In this document: positions 57,316 through 64,000 of the stretch, piece after piece
Numbering within the stretch: position 1 is the first letter of the stretch
Layout of the letters: the number at the start of each line of letters is the position of its first letter
Assembly (NCBI RefSeq): GCF_027568475.1
Contig: NZ_JANKZG010000004.1
Coordinates: 186,001 to 250,000 of the forward strand
Source: Acinetobacter sp. HY1485
Lineage (GTDB): Bacteria > Pseudomonadota > Gammaproteobacteria > Pseudomonadales > Moraxellaceae
Reading direction: 5' to 3'
DNA: 64,000 nt
Position numbers and translations under genes: made by a program
The notes under the pieces: model-generated
What the model was told of the DNA's origin: nothing
Databases searched by the model: none
Seen by the model: only the letters and a program-made list of their open reading frames with translations

Positions 57316-57334
57316 TCGGTTTTGGAGTAGGGCA

Positions 57335-57703
57335 ATGATTCAAACCGAAACGATGCTAGACGTAGCAGACAACAGTGGTGCACGCCGCGTACAATGTATT
57401 AAAGTACTAGGTGGTTCACATCGTCGTTATGCTTCCGTTGGCGACATTATTAAAGTTACTGTAAAAGAAGCAATCCCACGTGGTCGTGTTAAAAAAGGCG
57501 ACGTGATGAATGCAGTAGTGGTTCGTACAAAATTCGGTATCCGTCGTCCAGATGGTTCATTAATCCGTTTTGATGACAACGCTGCAGTTTTGTTAAATAC
57601 TAACAAAGCGCCGATTGCCACTCGTATTTTTGGACCAGTGACTCGTGAACTTCGTACTGAACAGTTCATGAAAATCATTTCATTGGCTCCTGAAGTTCTA
57701 TAA
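57335..57703 (+). CDS. rplN: Ribosomal protein uL14
   Basis: 122 aa from ATG 57335 ([20 protein letters not shown]), the standard start and length; the open frame begins at 57254 but that part is the intergenic hairpin. First gene of the spc operon; GGAGTAGGG precedes it. Confidence 0.98.
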   Translation: MIQTETMLDVADNSGARRVQCIKVLGGSHRRYASVGDIIKVTVKEAIPRGRVKKGDVMNAVVVRTKFGIRRPDGSLIRFDDNAAVLLNTNKAPIATRIFGPVTRELRTEQFMKIISLAPEVL

Positions 57704-57712
57704 GAGGCAATC

Positions 57713-58033
57713 ATGGCTAAGATTAAGCAAGGCGATCAAATTATTGTGATCGCAGGTAAAGAAAAGGGCAAACAGGGTACTGTTCTGTCTGTTTCTAATG
57801 ACCGCGTTAAGGTTGAAGGCCTTAACTTAGTGAAGAAGCACCAGAAGCCAAACCGTGTAACAGGCGCTGAAGGCGGTATTGTTACTCAAGAGGCTTCGCT
57901 TCATATTTCAAACGTGGCAATTTTAAATGCTGCAACCCAAAAGGCTGACCGTATTGGTTACCAAATTGATGAAAATGGCGCGAAAACTCGTGTTTATAAA
58001 TCAAATGGTGAATCAGTGGCGGTAGCGAAGTAA
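57713..58033 (+). CDS. rplX: Ribosomal protein uL24
   Basis: 106 aa. Starts [20 protein letters not shown], a KOW motif. Initiator of 50S assembly. Nine bases after rplN. Confidence 0.97.
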   Translation: MAKIKQGDQIIVIAGKEKGKQGTVLSVSNDRVKVEGLNLVKKHQKPNRVTGAEGGIVTQEASLHISNVAILNAATQKADRIGYQIDENGAKTRVYKSNGESVAVAK

Positions 58034-58049
58034 TAGGTTGAAAAAGCCA

Positions 58050-58586
58050 ATGGCTAGACTTAAAACACGTTACAACGACGAATTAAAGGCTAAGTTAAAA
58101 GAAGAACTTGGTCTTGGTAATGTGATGGAAATCCCTCGCATTACAAAAATTACGCTTAACATGGGTGTTGGTGCTGCAGCAGCTGATAAGAAATTATTAG
58201 ATGGCGCATTAGCAGATATGCAAGCAATTGCTGGTCAAAAACCAGTACTTACGTTAGCTCGCAAATCAATCGCTGGTTTTAAAATCCGTGATGGTTGGCC
58301 TATTGGTTGTAAAGTTACTTTACGCGGCGAACAAATGTACGAATTCTTAGACCGTTTGATCTCTATTGCAATCCCTCGTATCCGTGACTTCCGTGGTTTC
58401 TCAGCGAAATCATTTGATGGTCGTGGTAACTACTCTATGGGCTTGAAAGAGCAAATCGTTTTCCCTGAAATCGATTTTGATAAGATTGATCGTATTCGTG
58501 GTATGGATATTACCGTTACTACGACTGCTCGCACCGATGACGAAGGCCGTGCGCTTATGCGTGCATTCGGCTTCCCGTTCAAATAA
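58050..58586 (+). CDS. rplE: Ribosomal protein uL5
   Basis: 178 aa from ATG 58050 ([20 protein letters not shown]); a TTG at 58038 would add MKKP but is not the family start. Binds 5S rRNA. In E. coli the spc repressor S8 binds at the start of this gene. Confidence 0.97.
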   Translation: MARLKTRYNDELKAKLKEELGLGNVMEIPRITKITLNMGVGAAAADKKLLDGALADMQAIAGQKPVLTLARKSIAGFKIRDGWPIGCKVTLRGEQMYEFLDRLISIAIPRIRDFRGFSAKSFDGRGNYSMGLKEQIVFPEIDFDKIDRIRGMDITVTTTARTDDEGRALMRAFGFPFK

Positions 58587-58595
58587 GAGGTCGAT

Positions 58596-58901
58596 ATGGC
58601 TAAGAAAGGTATGGTTAATCGCGAATTAAAACGCGAAAAAACAGTTGCTAAATACGCTGCAAAACGTGCTGAATTAAAAGCTGTTATTGCAAACGTAAAT
58701 GCAAGTGATGAAGAGCGTTTTGAAGCGATGTTGAAATTACAGGCATTGCCACGTAATGCATCTCCAGTGCGTCTTCGCAACCGTTGTGGTTTAACTGGTC
58801 GTCCTCATGGTTACTTCCGTAAGTTCGGTTTAAGCCGTAACAAATTACGTGATACAGTAATGCAAGGTGATGTACCGGGCGTTGTGAAAGCTAGCTGGTA
58901 A
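58596..58901 (+). CDS. rpsN: Ribosomal protein uS14
   Basis: 101 aa, the long form. Starts [20 protein letters not shown]. It has only one cysteine ([10 protein letters not shown] block: RNRCGLTG), so it is the zinc-free C-minus form. Confidence 0.97.
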   Translation: MAKKGMVNRELKREKTVAKYAAKRAELKAVIANVNASDEERFEAMLKLQALPRNASPVRLRNRCGLTGRPHGYFRKFGLSRNKLRDTVMQGDVPGVVKASW

Positions 58902-58913
58902 GGGGCGACATAA

Positions 58914-59309
58914 ATGAGTATGCAAGATACCGTTGCCGACATGCTAACACGTGTTCGTAACGCACAAATGGCAAAAAAACAAAATGTTTCTATGCCAAGC
59001 TCTAAATTAAAAGTTGCAATTGCAAACGTATTAGAGCAAGAAGGTTATATTTCAAATGTGGCAGTTGCTGATAATGAAGGCAAAGCTACTTTGACTATCA
59101 CTTTAAAATATTTTGAAGGCAAACCAGTTATCGAAACTGTGAAGCGCGTAAGCCGTCCAGGTCTTCGCCAATACCGCGGTAAAGATAAACTTCCTAGCGT
59201 TAAGCAAGGTTTAGGTATTGCAATTGTTTCTACAAGCAAAGGCATCATGACTGATCGCGCTGCACGTGCTGCAGGCATTGGTGGTGAAGTTATTGCTTTT
59301 GTTTCTTAA
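58914..59309 (+). CDS. rpsH: Ribosomal protein uS8
   Basis: 131 aa. Starts [20 protein letters not shown] and ends with [16 protein letters not shown]. Binds the 16S rRNA central domain; the E. coli protein also regulates the spc operon. Confidence 0.98.
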   Translation: MSMQDTVADMLTRVRNAQMAKKQNVSMPSSKLKVAIANVLEQEGYISNVAVADNEGKATLTITLKYFEGKPVIETVKRVSRPGLRQYRGKDKLPSVKQGLGIAIVSTSKGIMTDRAARAAGIGGEVIAFVS

Positions 59310-59322
59310 TAGGTGATTCCTC

Positions 59323-59856
59323 ATGTCTCGTGTGGCTAAAGCCCCAGTAGCTCTACCAAATGGTGTAGAAGTTACTCAGAACGGCCGGCAGGTCGAAGTG
59401 AAAGGCACTAAAGGTACATTGTCTTTCAACCTGCATGCGCTGGTCGAGCTAAAACAGGAAGAAGGTAAACTTCAAATTGCTCCAGTTACAGTGTCTAAAG
59501 ACGCTTGGATGCAAGCTGGTACTGCTCGCGCTGTGTTAAATAACCTTGTAAAAGGTGTTAGCGAAGGCTTCGAACGTAAGTTACAACTGATTGGTGTAGG
59601 TTATAAAGCTGCGATTAAAGGTAACGTAGTTAATCTTAATCTTGGTTTCTCTCACCCTATCGACTATACATTGCCTGAAGGTGTGACTGCAGAAACTCCA
59701 ACACCTACAGAGATTTTATTAAAATCTGCTAATAAGCAATTATTAGGTCAAGTAGCTGCAAATATCCGTTCATACCGTGCTCCAGAGCCATATAAAGGTA
59801 AAGGTGTTCGTTATTCGGATGAAGTTATTCTTCGTAAAGAAGCTAAGAAGAAATAA
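59323..59856 (+). CDS. rplF: Ribosomal protein uL6
   Basis: 177 aa. Starts [20 protein letters not shown]; two L6 folds; C-terminal [14 protein letters not shown] motif conserved. Near the factor-binding site. Confidence 0.98.
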   Translation: MSRVAKAPVALPNGVEVTQNGRQVEVKGTKGTLSFNLHALVELKQEEGKLQIAPVTVSKDAWMQAGTARAVLNNLVKGVSEGFERKLQLIGVGYKAAIKGNVVNLNLGFSHPIDYTLPEGVTAETPTPTEILLKSANKQLLGQVAANIRSYRAPEPYKGKGVRYSDEVILRKEAKKK

Positions 59857-59870
59857 GGCGCGAGGTTCTT

Positions 59871-60221
59871 ATGAACGAAAAGAAACAATCCCGTTTGCGT
59901 CGTGCGAAAAGCACACGCTTGCACATTCGTGCATTGGGTGCGACTCGTTTGTGTGTAAACCGCACTCCGCGTCACATCTATGCTCAAGTTATCTCAGCAG
60001 ATGGTGGCAAAGTATTAGCGCAAGCTTCTACTTTAGATGCATCTTTGCGTAGCGGTGCTACTGGTAATATTGACGCAGCAAATAAAGTTGGTGCTTTAAT
60101 TGCAGAGCGTGCTAAAGCAGCTGGTGTTACTAAAGTTGCATTTGACCGTTCTGGTTTTAAATATCATGGTCGTATCAAAGCCTTGGCTGATGCTGCTCGT
60201 GAAGGCGGCTTGGAGTTCTAA
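59871..60221 (+). CDS. rplR: Ribosomal protein uL18
   Basis: 116 aa. Starts [20 protein letters not shown]; basic N-terminus. Binds 5S rRNA with L5. Two bases before rpsE. Confidence 0.97.
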   Translation: MNEKKQSRLRRAKSTRLHIRALGATRLCVNRTPRHIYAQVISADGGKVLAQASTLDASLRSGATGNIDAANKVGALIAERAKAAGVTKVAFDRSGFKYHGRIKALADAAREGGLEF

Positions 60222-60223
60222 TC

Positions 60224-60721
60224 ATGGCAAAAGTTGAACAAAACGAAGGTTTCGTTGAGAAGCTGGTTGCCGTTGATCGCGTAGCCAAGGTTGTTAAAGG
60301 TGGTCGTATCTTCTCTTTCACAGCTTTGACTGTGGTAGGTGATGGTAATGGTCGTGTAGGTTTTGGTCGTGGTAAAGCACGTGAAGTTCCAGCTGCTATT
60401 TCTAAAGCACTTGAAGCTGCTCGTCGTAACATGATTACAGTTGACCTAAACGGGACTACTTTACAACACCCTGTGAATGCTCGTCACGGTGCAAGTCGTG
60501 TTTATATGCAACCTGCTTCTGAAGGTACTGGCGTAATTGCTGGTGGTGCTATGCGTGCCGTTCTTGAAGCTGCGGGCGTACACAACGTACTTGCTAAATG
60601 TTACGGTTCTACAAATGCTGCTAACGTAGTAAACGCGACTTTTAATGGTCTGCGTGACATGACTTCTCCTGAGAAAGTCGCTGCGAAACGTGGTAAATCA
60701 GTAGAAGAAATTCAAGGGTAA
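60224..60721 (+). CDS. rpsE: Ribosomal protein uS5
   Basis: 165 aa. Starts [20 protein letters not shown]. The [14 protein letters not shown] double-stranded RNA-binding region is intact. Involved in decoding fidelity. Confidence 0.98.
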   Translation: MAKVEQNEGFVEKLVAVDRVAKVVKGGRIFSFTALTVVGDGNGRVGFGRGKAREVPAAISKALEAARRNMITVDLNGTTLQHPVNARHGASRVYMQPASEGTGVIAGGAMRAVLEAAGVHNVLAKCYGSTNAANVVNATFNGLRDMTSPEKVAAKRGKSVEEIQG

Positions 60722-60727
60722 TCAATC

Positions 60728-60904
60728 ATGAAAACGATTAAAGTTACCCAGACTAAATCTGCTTCGCATCGTTTAAAAAATCATAAACTTTGCTTGCAGG
60801 GCTTAGGTCTGCGTCGTATCGGTCATACTGTAGAAGTGCAGGACACTCCTTCTAACCGTGGTATGATCAATAAAGTCTACTATATGGTTAGTGTAGAGGA
60901 ATAA
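60728..60904 (+). CDS. rpmD: Ribosomal protein uL30
   Basis: 58 aa, too short for a 60-aa filter. Translation: [20 protein letters not shown] and ends VYYMVSVEE, full L30 length. ATG 60728 six bases after rpsE; rplO follows after three bases. Confidence 0.97.
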   Translation: MKTIKVTQTKSASHRLKNHKLCLQGLGLRRIGHTVEVQDTPSNRGMINKVYYMVSVEE

Positions 60905-60907
60905 GCC

Positions 60908-61348
60908 ATGACTCTGCGTTTAAATGAACTTGCACCAGCAGAAGGTGCAAAGCGCGAACATCGTCGTCTAGGCCGTGGTATCGGTTCTGGTGTTGGTAAG
61001 ACTGGTGGTCGTGGTGTGAAAGGTCAAAACTCACGTAAAAGTGGTGGTGTACGTCCAGGTTTTGAAGGTGGTCAAACGGCATTATACCGTCGTCTTCCAA
61101 AATTTGGTTTCACTAGCCAAATGGCATTAAAAACTGCTGAAGTACGTGTTTCGGAACTTAATAAAGTTGAAGGTGATATTATTAGCCTAGAAACTTTAAA
61201 AGCTGCAAACGTTGTACGTCGTGACCAATTGCGTGCTCGTATTGTACTTTCTGGTGATGTAACTCGTGCATTTACTGTAAAAGGTGTTGCATTGACTAAA
61301 GGCGCTAAAGCTGCTCTAGAAGCTGCTGGCGGTAAAGTCGAGGAGTAA
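60908..61348 (+). CDS. rplO: Ribosomal protein uL15
   Basis: 146 aa. Starts [20 protein letters not shown]; Gly/Arg-rich N-terminal half ([15 protein letters not shown]). GAGGAG for secY overlaps its stop codon. Confidence 0.98.
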   Translation: MTLRLNELAPAEGAKREHRRLGRGIGSGVGKTGGRGVKGQNSRKSGGVRPGFEGGQTALYRRLPKFGFTSQMALKTAEVRVSELNKVEGDIISLETLKAANVVRRDQLRARIVLSGDVTRAFTVKGVALTKGAKAALEAAGGKVEE

Positions 61349-61353
61349 TTCCA

Positions 61354-62712
61354 GTGTCTATGTCTCCTAGTTCTTCTGGTCATGTGAACATGATGAAAGG
61401 CCAACCATTTCACGTAAAATATCGTGAAATTATACGTCGTATGGTATTTTTAATCTGTGCGTTGTTGGTTTTTCGACTAGGATCGCATATTCCTGTACCA
61501 GGCATTAATAATGCAGCTCTTGAACATTTGTTTAGTGCAAACCAAGGTACGATCCTTGGTTTGTTCAACATGTTTTCGGGCGGTGCATTACAACGTATGT
61601 CTATTCTTGCTTTAGGAATAATGCCCTACATTTCTGCCTCTATTATTGTGCAGTTAATGTCAACTGTTATTCCATCTTTAGAAGCATTGAAAAAAGAAGG
61701 TGAGCAAGGTAAACGAAAAATAAATCAATATACACGTCAAGGAACGTTATTACTTGCTGTTGTGCAAGCTGTAGGTATGTGTGCAGGCTTAATTAGCCAA
61801 GGTATTACACTTTCATCGGGCTTAGCATTTTACATTCCTGCTGTAACATCTTTAGTTGCAGGGACGATGTTCTTAATGTGGCTAGGTGAACAAATTACAG
61901 AACGTGGTGTGGGTAATGGTATTTCTATGATTATTTTTGCAGGTATTGTTGCAAATTTACCAAATATGGTTTTGCAATCTGTATCAGCGATCGAAAATAG
62001 TCAAACAAGTATTATTGGTTTAGTCGTTTTTGCGTTACTTTCATTAGCCGTACTTGCTTCAATTGTGTTTATTGAAAAAGCACAACGTCGTATTTCAGTT
62101 AATTATGCTCAAAAGCAACAAGGTCGTCGTATTTTTACGGCACAGCAAACGCATTTGCCATTAAAAATTAATATGGCTGGCGTAATTCCAGCTATTTTTG
62201 CAAGTTCGTTATTGTTGTTTCCTGCAAGTATAGGCCAGTGGGTTGGTAGTGCTGATCCAAATGCTGGTATAGTGAAAACTATGCTACAAGACTTGGCACT
62301 TGTTTTGTCACCTGGACACACTTTGTATTTAGTGCTATTTGGCGCGTTAATTATTTTCTTTTGTTACTTTTATACGGCTTTGGTTTTTAGTCCAAAAGAA
62401 GTAGCAGAAAATTTAAAACGTAGTGGCGCATATGTACCTGGTATTCGTCCAGGTGAACAAACTGCTCGTTATTTAGATCATATTCTCAATCGTTTGACTT
62501 TTATTGGTGCAATTTATATTACGTTTATTTGTTTAATGCCAATGATACTTCAAAGTGCATTCAGCATGACAATGAGCGTTGGTGGTACATCGCTATTAAT
62601 CGTTGTTGTAGTCGTAATGGACTTCATGGCACAATTACAAGCACATTTGACATCACATCAATATGATAATCAAACATTGATGAAAAAAACGACAGCTCAT
62701 CCTAAAGGATAA
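61354..62712 (+). CDS. secY: Protein translocase subunit SecY
   Basis: Channel of the Sec translocon, inner membrane. 452 aa with ten transmembrane helices; [15 protein letters not shown] and the plug region after helix 1 (HIPVPGINN) are typical. Start GTG 61354 is favoured by GAGGAG eight bases upstream over ATG 61360. Confidence 0.98.
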   Translation: MSMSPSSSGHVNMMKGQPFHVKYREIIRRMVFLICALLVFRLGSHIPVPGINNAALEHLFSANQGTILGLFNMFSGGALQRMSILALGIMPYISASIIVQLMSTVIPSLEALKKEGEQGKRKINQYTRQGTLLLAVVQAVGMCAGLISQGITLSSGLAFYIPAVTSLVAGTMFLMWLGEQITERGVGNGISMIIFAGIVANLPNMVLQSVSAIENSQTSIIGLVVFALLSLAVLASIVFIEKAQRRISVNYAQKQQGRRIFTAQQTHLPLKINMAGVIPAIFASSLLLFPASIGQWVGSADPNAGIVKTMLQDLALVLSPGHTLYLVLFGALIIFFCYFYTALVFSPKEVAENLKRSGAYVPGIRPGEQTARYLDHILNRLTFIGAIYITFICLMPMILQSAFSMTMSVGGTSLLIVVVVVMDFMAQLQAHLTSHQYDNQTLMKKTTAHPKG

Positions 62713-62732
62713 GCGTACTTAGAGGTTTCATC

Positions 62733-62849
62733 ATGAAAGTACAAGCTTCTGTAAAGAAAATTTGTGGTAGCTGTAAAGTTATCCGTCGTAATGGGGTTAT
62801 TCGTGTTATTTGTAACGCAGAACCTCGTCATAAGCAGCGTCAAGGTTAA
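62733..62849 (+). CDS. rpmJ: Ribosomal protein bL36
   Basis: 38 aa, too short for ORF filters. Starts [20 protein letters not shown] and ends RHKQRQG. Zinc ribbon C11, C14, C27, H33 intact, so the zinc-binding form. Twenty bases after secY. Confidence 0.97.
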   Translation: MKVQASVKKICGSCKVIRRNGVIRVICNAEPRHKQRQG

Positions 62850-62956
62850 TTTATAACTCAGACCTGTTGATTTCAGTAGGCAAATTGGGTTACTATCCGC
62901 CCCTCAAGAATTTGATGGGCGGTTAATTATCTCAGCTGCCTTTTTGGAGAAAGTGA
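62850..62956 (+). promoter_or_regulatory. Leader between rpmJ and rpsM (alpha operon)
   Basis: 107 bases. A weak promoter, TTGATT (62867-62872), 18-base spacer, TACTAT (62891-62896), precedes a stem CCGCCC (62897-62902) / GGGCGG (62917-62922) with a 14-base loop. In E. coli S4 represses the alpha operon through an rpsM leader pseudoknot; whether this element does is inferred from position. Confidence 0.5.
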
Positions 62957-63313
62957 ATGGCTCGTATTGCCGGTGTAAACATTCCGGATAACAAGCATGC
63001 TGTTATCTCCCTTACGTATATTTTTGGTGTTGGTCGTCACACTGCACAGAATATTCTTGCAGCTGTTGGCATTGCTCCAACAACTAAAGTACGTGATTTG
63101 GATGATGCTCAGCTTGATGCGATTCGTACAGAAGTTGCTAAGGTTCCTACCGAAGGTGACTTACGTCGCGAAATTTCCATGAACATTAAACGTTTAATGG
63201 ATTTAGGCTGCTACCGTGGTCTTCGTCATCGTCGTAGCTTGCCTGTCCGCGGTCAACGCACTAAAACTAACGCTCGTACCCGTAAAGGTCCGCGCAAACC
63301 GATTAAAAAGTAA
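62957..63313 (+). CDS. rpsM: Ribosomal protein uS13
   Basis: 118 aa. Starts [20 protein letters not shown]; ends in a basic tail ([13 protein letters not shown]) that contacts P-site tRNA. GGAGAAAGTG precedes the ATG. First gene of the alpha operon. Confidence 0.98.
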   Translation: MARIAGVNIPDNKHAVISLTYIFGVGRHTAQNILAAVGIAPTTKVRDLDDAQLDAIRTEVAKVPTEGDLRREISMNIKRLMDLGCYRGLRHRRSLPVRGQRTKTNARTRKGPRKPIKK

Positions 63314-63332
63314 GATTTCTGGAAGCTAAAAG

Positions 63333-63719
63333 ATGGCTAAAGATACTCGCACACGCAAGAAGGTCACTCGTACCGTCTCTGAAGGTGTTGCACACATTCA
63401 CGCGTCTTTTAATAACACCATTGTAACGATTACCGATCGTCAAGGTAATGCATTGGCTTGGGCTACCTCAGGTGGACAAGGCTTCCGTGGTTCACGTAAA
63501 TCAACTCCATTTGCTGCTCAGGTAGCTGCTGAAGTTGCTGGTAAAGCAGCTTTAGATTATGGTTTGAAAAACTTGGAAGTTCTTGTAAAAGGTCCAGGTC
63601 CAGGTCGTGAGTCTGCGGTACGTGCATTAGGCGCAGTGGGTTATAAGATTAACAGCATTACCGATGTGACACCGATTCCTCACAACGGTTGCCGTCCACC
63701 TAAAAAACGTCGCGTGTAA
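63333..63719 (+). CDS. rpsK: Ribosomal protein uS11
   Basis: 128 aa. Starts [20 protein letters not shown]; ends [13 protein letters not shown]. Platform protein of the 30S subunit. Twelve bases before rpsD. Confidence 0.98.
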   Translation: MAKDTRTRKKVTRTVSEGVAHIHASFNNTIVTITDRQGNALAWATSGGQGFRGSRKSTPFAAQVAAEVAGKAALDYGLKNLEVLVKGPGPGRESAVRALGAVGYKINSITDVTPIPHNGCRPPKKRRV

Positions 63720-63731
63720 GGAGAAACATTC

Positions 63732-64000
63732 ATGGCTCGTTATATTGGTCCAAAATGCAAACTCTCTCGCCGCGAAGGGACAGACCTGCAATTAAAATCT
63801 GGCGTTAAACCATTTGACGTCAAAACTAAAAAACATGCAAAAGCACCTGGTCAACATGGTCAGTCTCGTGCTAAGCAATCAGAGTACTCACTACAATTAC
63901 GTGAAAAACAAAAAGTACGTCGTATGTACGGTGTGTTAGAGCGTCAATTTAGTAACTACTATAAAGAAGCTGCTCGTGTTAAAGGCGCTACAGGTGAAAA
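63732..64000 (+). CDS. rpsD: Ribosomal protein uS4, N-terminal part (cut by window edge)
   Basis: Starts [20 protein letters not shown] at ATG 63732, GGAGAA upstream. The first 89 codons are visible; the frame is open to the edge. Single cysteine near the start, so the zinc-free form. In E. coli S4 represses this operon. Next expected genes rpoA and rplQ are outside. Confidence 0.97.
   Translation, partial: MARYIGPKCKLSRREGTDLQLKSGVKPFDVKTKKHAKAPGQHGQSRAKQSEYSLQLREKQKVRRMYGVLERQFSNYYKEAARVKGATGE

Noticed and set aside
57254..57334. N-terminal extension of rplN
   Set aside because: The frame is open but encodes the intergenic hairpin; L14 starts MIQTETML at 57335 in all bacteria.
1..64000. 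tRNA, rRNA, IS elements, prophage, CRISPR
   Set aside because: None of their signatures was seen in reading both strands; absence by eye is not proof.

Overview
The window looks like a chromosomal segment of an Acinetobacter-type bacterium (Gammaproteobacteria, Moraxellaceae). This rests on the low-GC coding style, the asd / fimV / truA / leuCDB neighbourhood typical of Pseudomonadales, the topA - DUF6586-like neighbourhood, and the S10-spc-alpha ribosomal cluster in canonical order. I see no phage, transposase, CRISPR array, tRNA or rRNA.

Layout. 1-2132 holds the N-terminal 710 codons of RNase E (rne, minus), separated by a long leader from rluC and a HAD phosphatase (plus). 4.3-9.1 kb carries an SDR oxidoreductase, a LysR regulator with a near-perfect operator, a metallo-beta-lactamase-fold hydrolase, and a catalase with an OxyR-type four-box site upstream. 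9.1-13.7 kb has rppH-ptsP, a HAD-IB protein and a second LysR. 13.7-15.4 kb carries two related proteins of unknown function with Ser/Asp-rich tails; the second has an in-frame amber codon before its tail. 15.5-19.9 kb is a leucine operon interleaved with extra genes: leuC, a PEBP-family protein, leuD, a lipoprotein, leuB. A candidate minus-strand small RNA sits between leuB and infA. 20.1-26.3 kb reads infA, truA, asparaginase, a FimV/HubP polar protein split into two adjacent genes, and asd.

The most interesting object is at 26.35-26.60 kb. A perfect GacA-type upstream activating palindrome is followed by a short RNA with GGA motifs in a series of small hairpin loops and a terminator. It is unannotated by ORF logic and strongly resembles an RsmX/Y/Z (CsrB-type) sRNA that would titrate RsmA/CsrA.

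26.6-29.8 kb has a frameshifted glycosyltransferase, an LpxL/HtrB-family acyltransferase, a macro-domain protein and a decayed GNAT acetyltransferase. 29.8-38.3 kb has a PhoA-type lipoprotein, two related small membrane proteins, the ABC-F ATPase Uup, SlyX, a PIN/NYN-like protein, a Sel1-repeat protein, Dps and a small membrane-anchored protein. 38.4-47 kb has topA, a zincin coupled to a UvrD-like helicase, a bacterial RRM protein, a LysR/MFS divergent pair and two small proteins. 47-52 kb has a CPA2 antiporter, rpmG-rpmB, a TetR regulator, purU and engB. From 52.0 kb to the end is the ribosomal cluster rpsJ...rpsD with secY, cut inside rpsD; it begins with a strong promoter and structured leader and has distinct intercistronic hairpins.

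Functional calls come from motifs and remembered family features; no database search was possible. Regulatory and RNA calls are pattern-based predictions.
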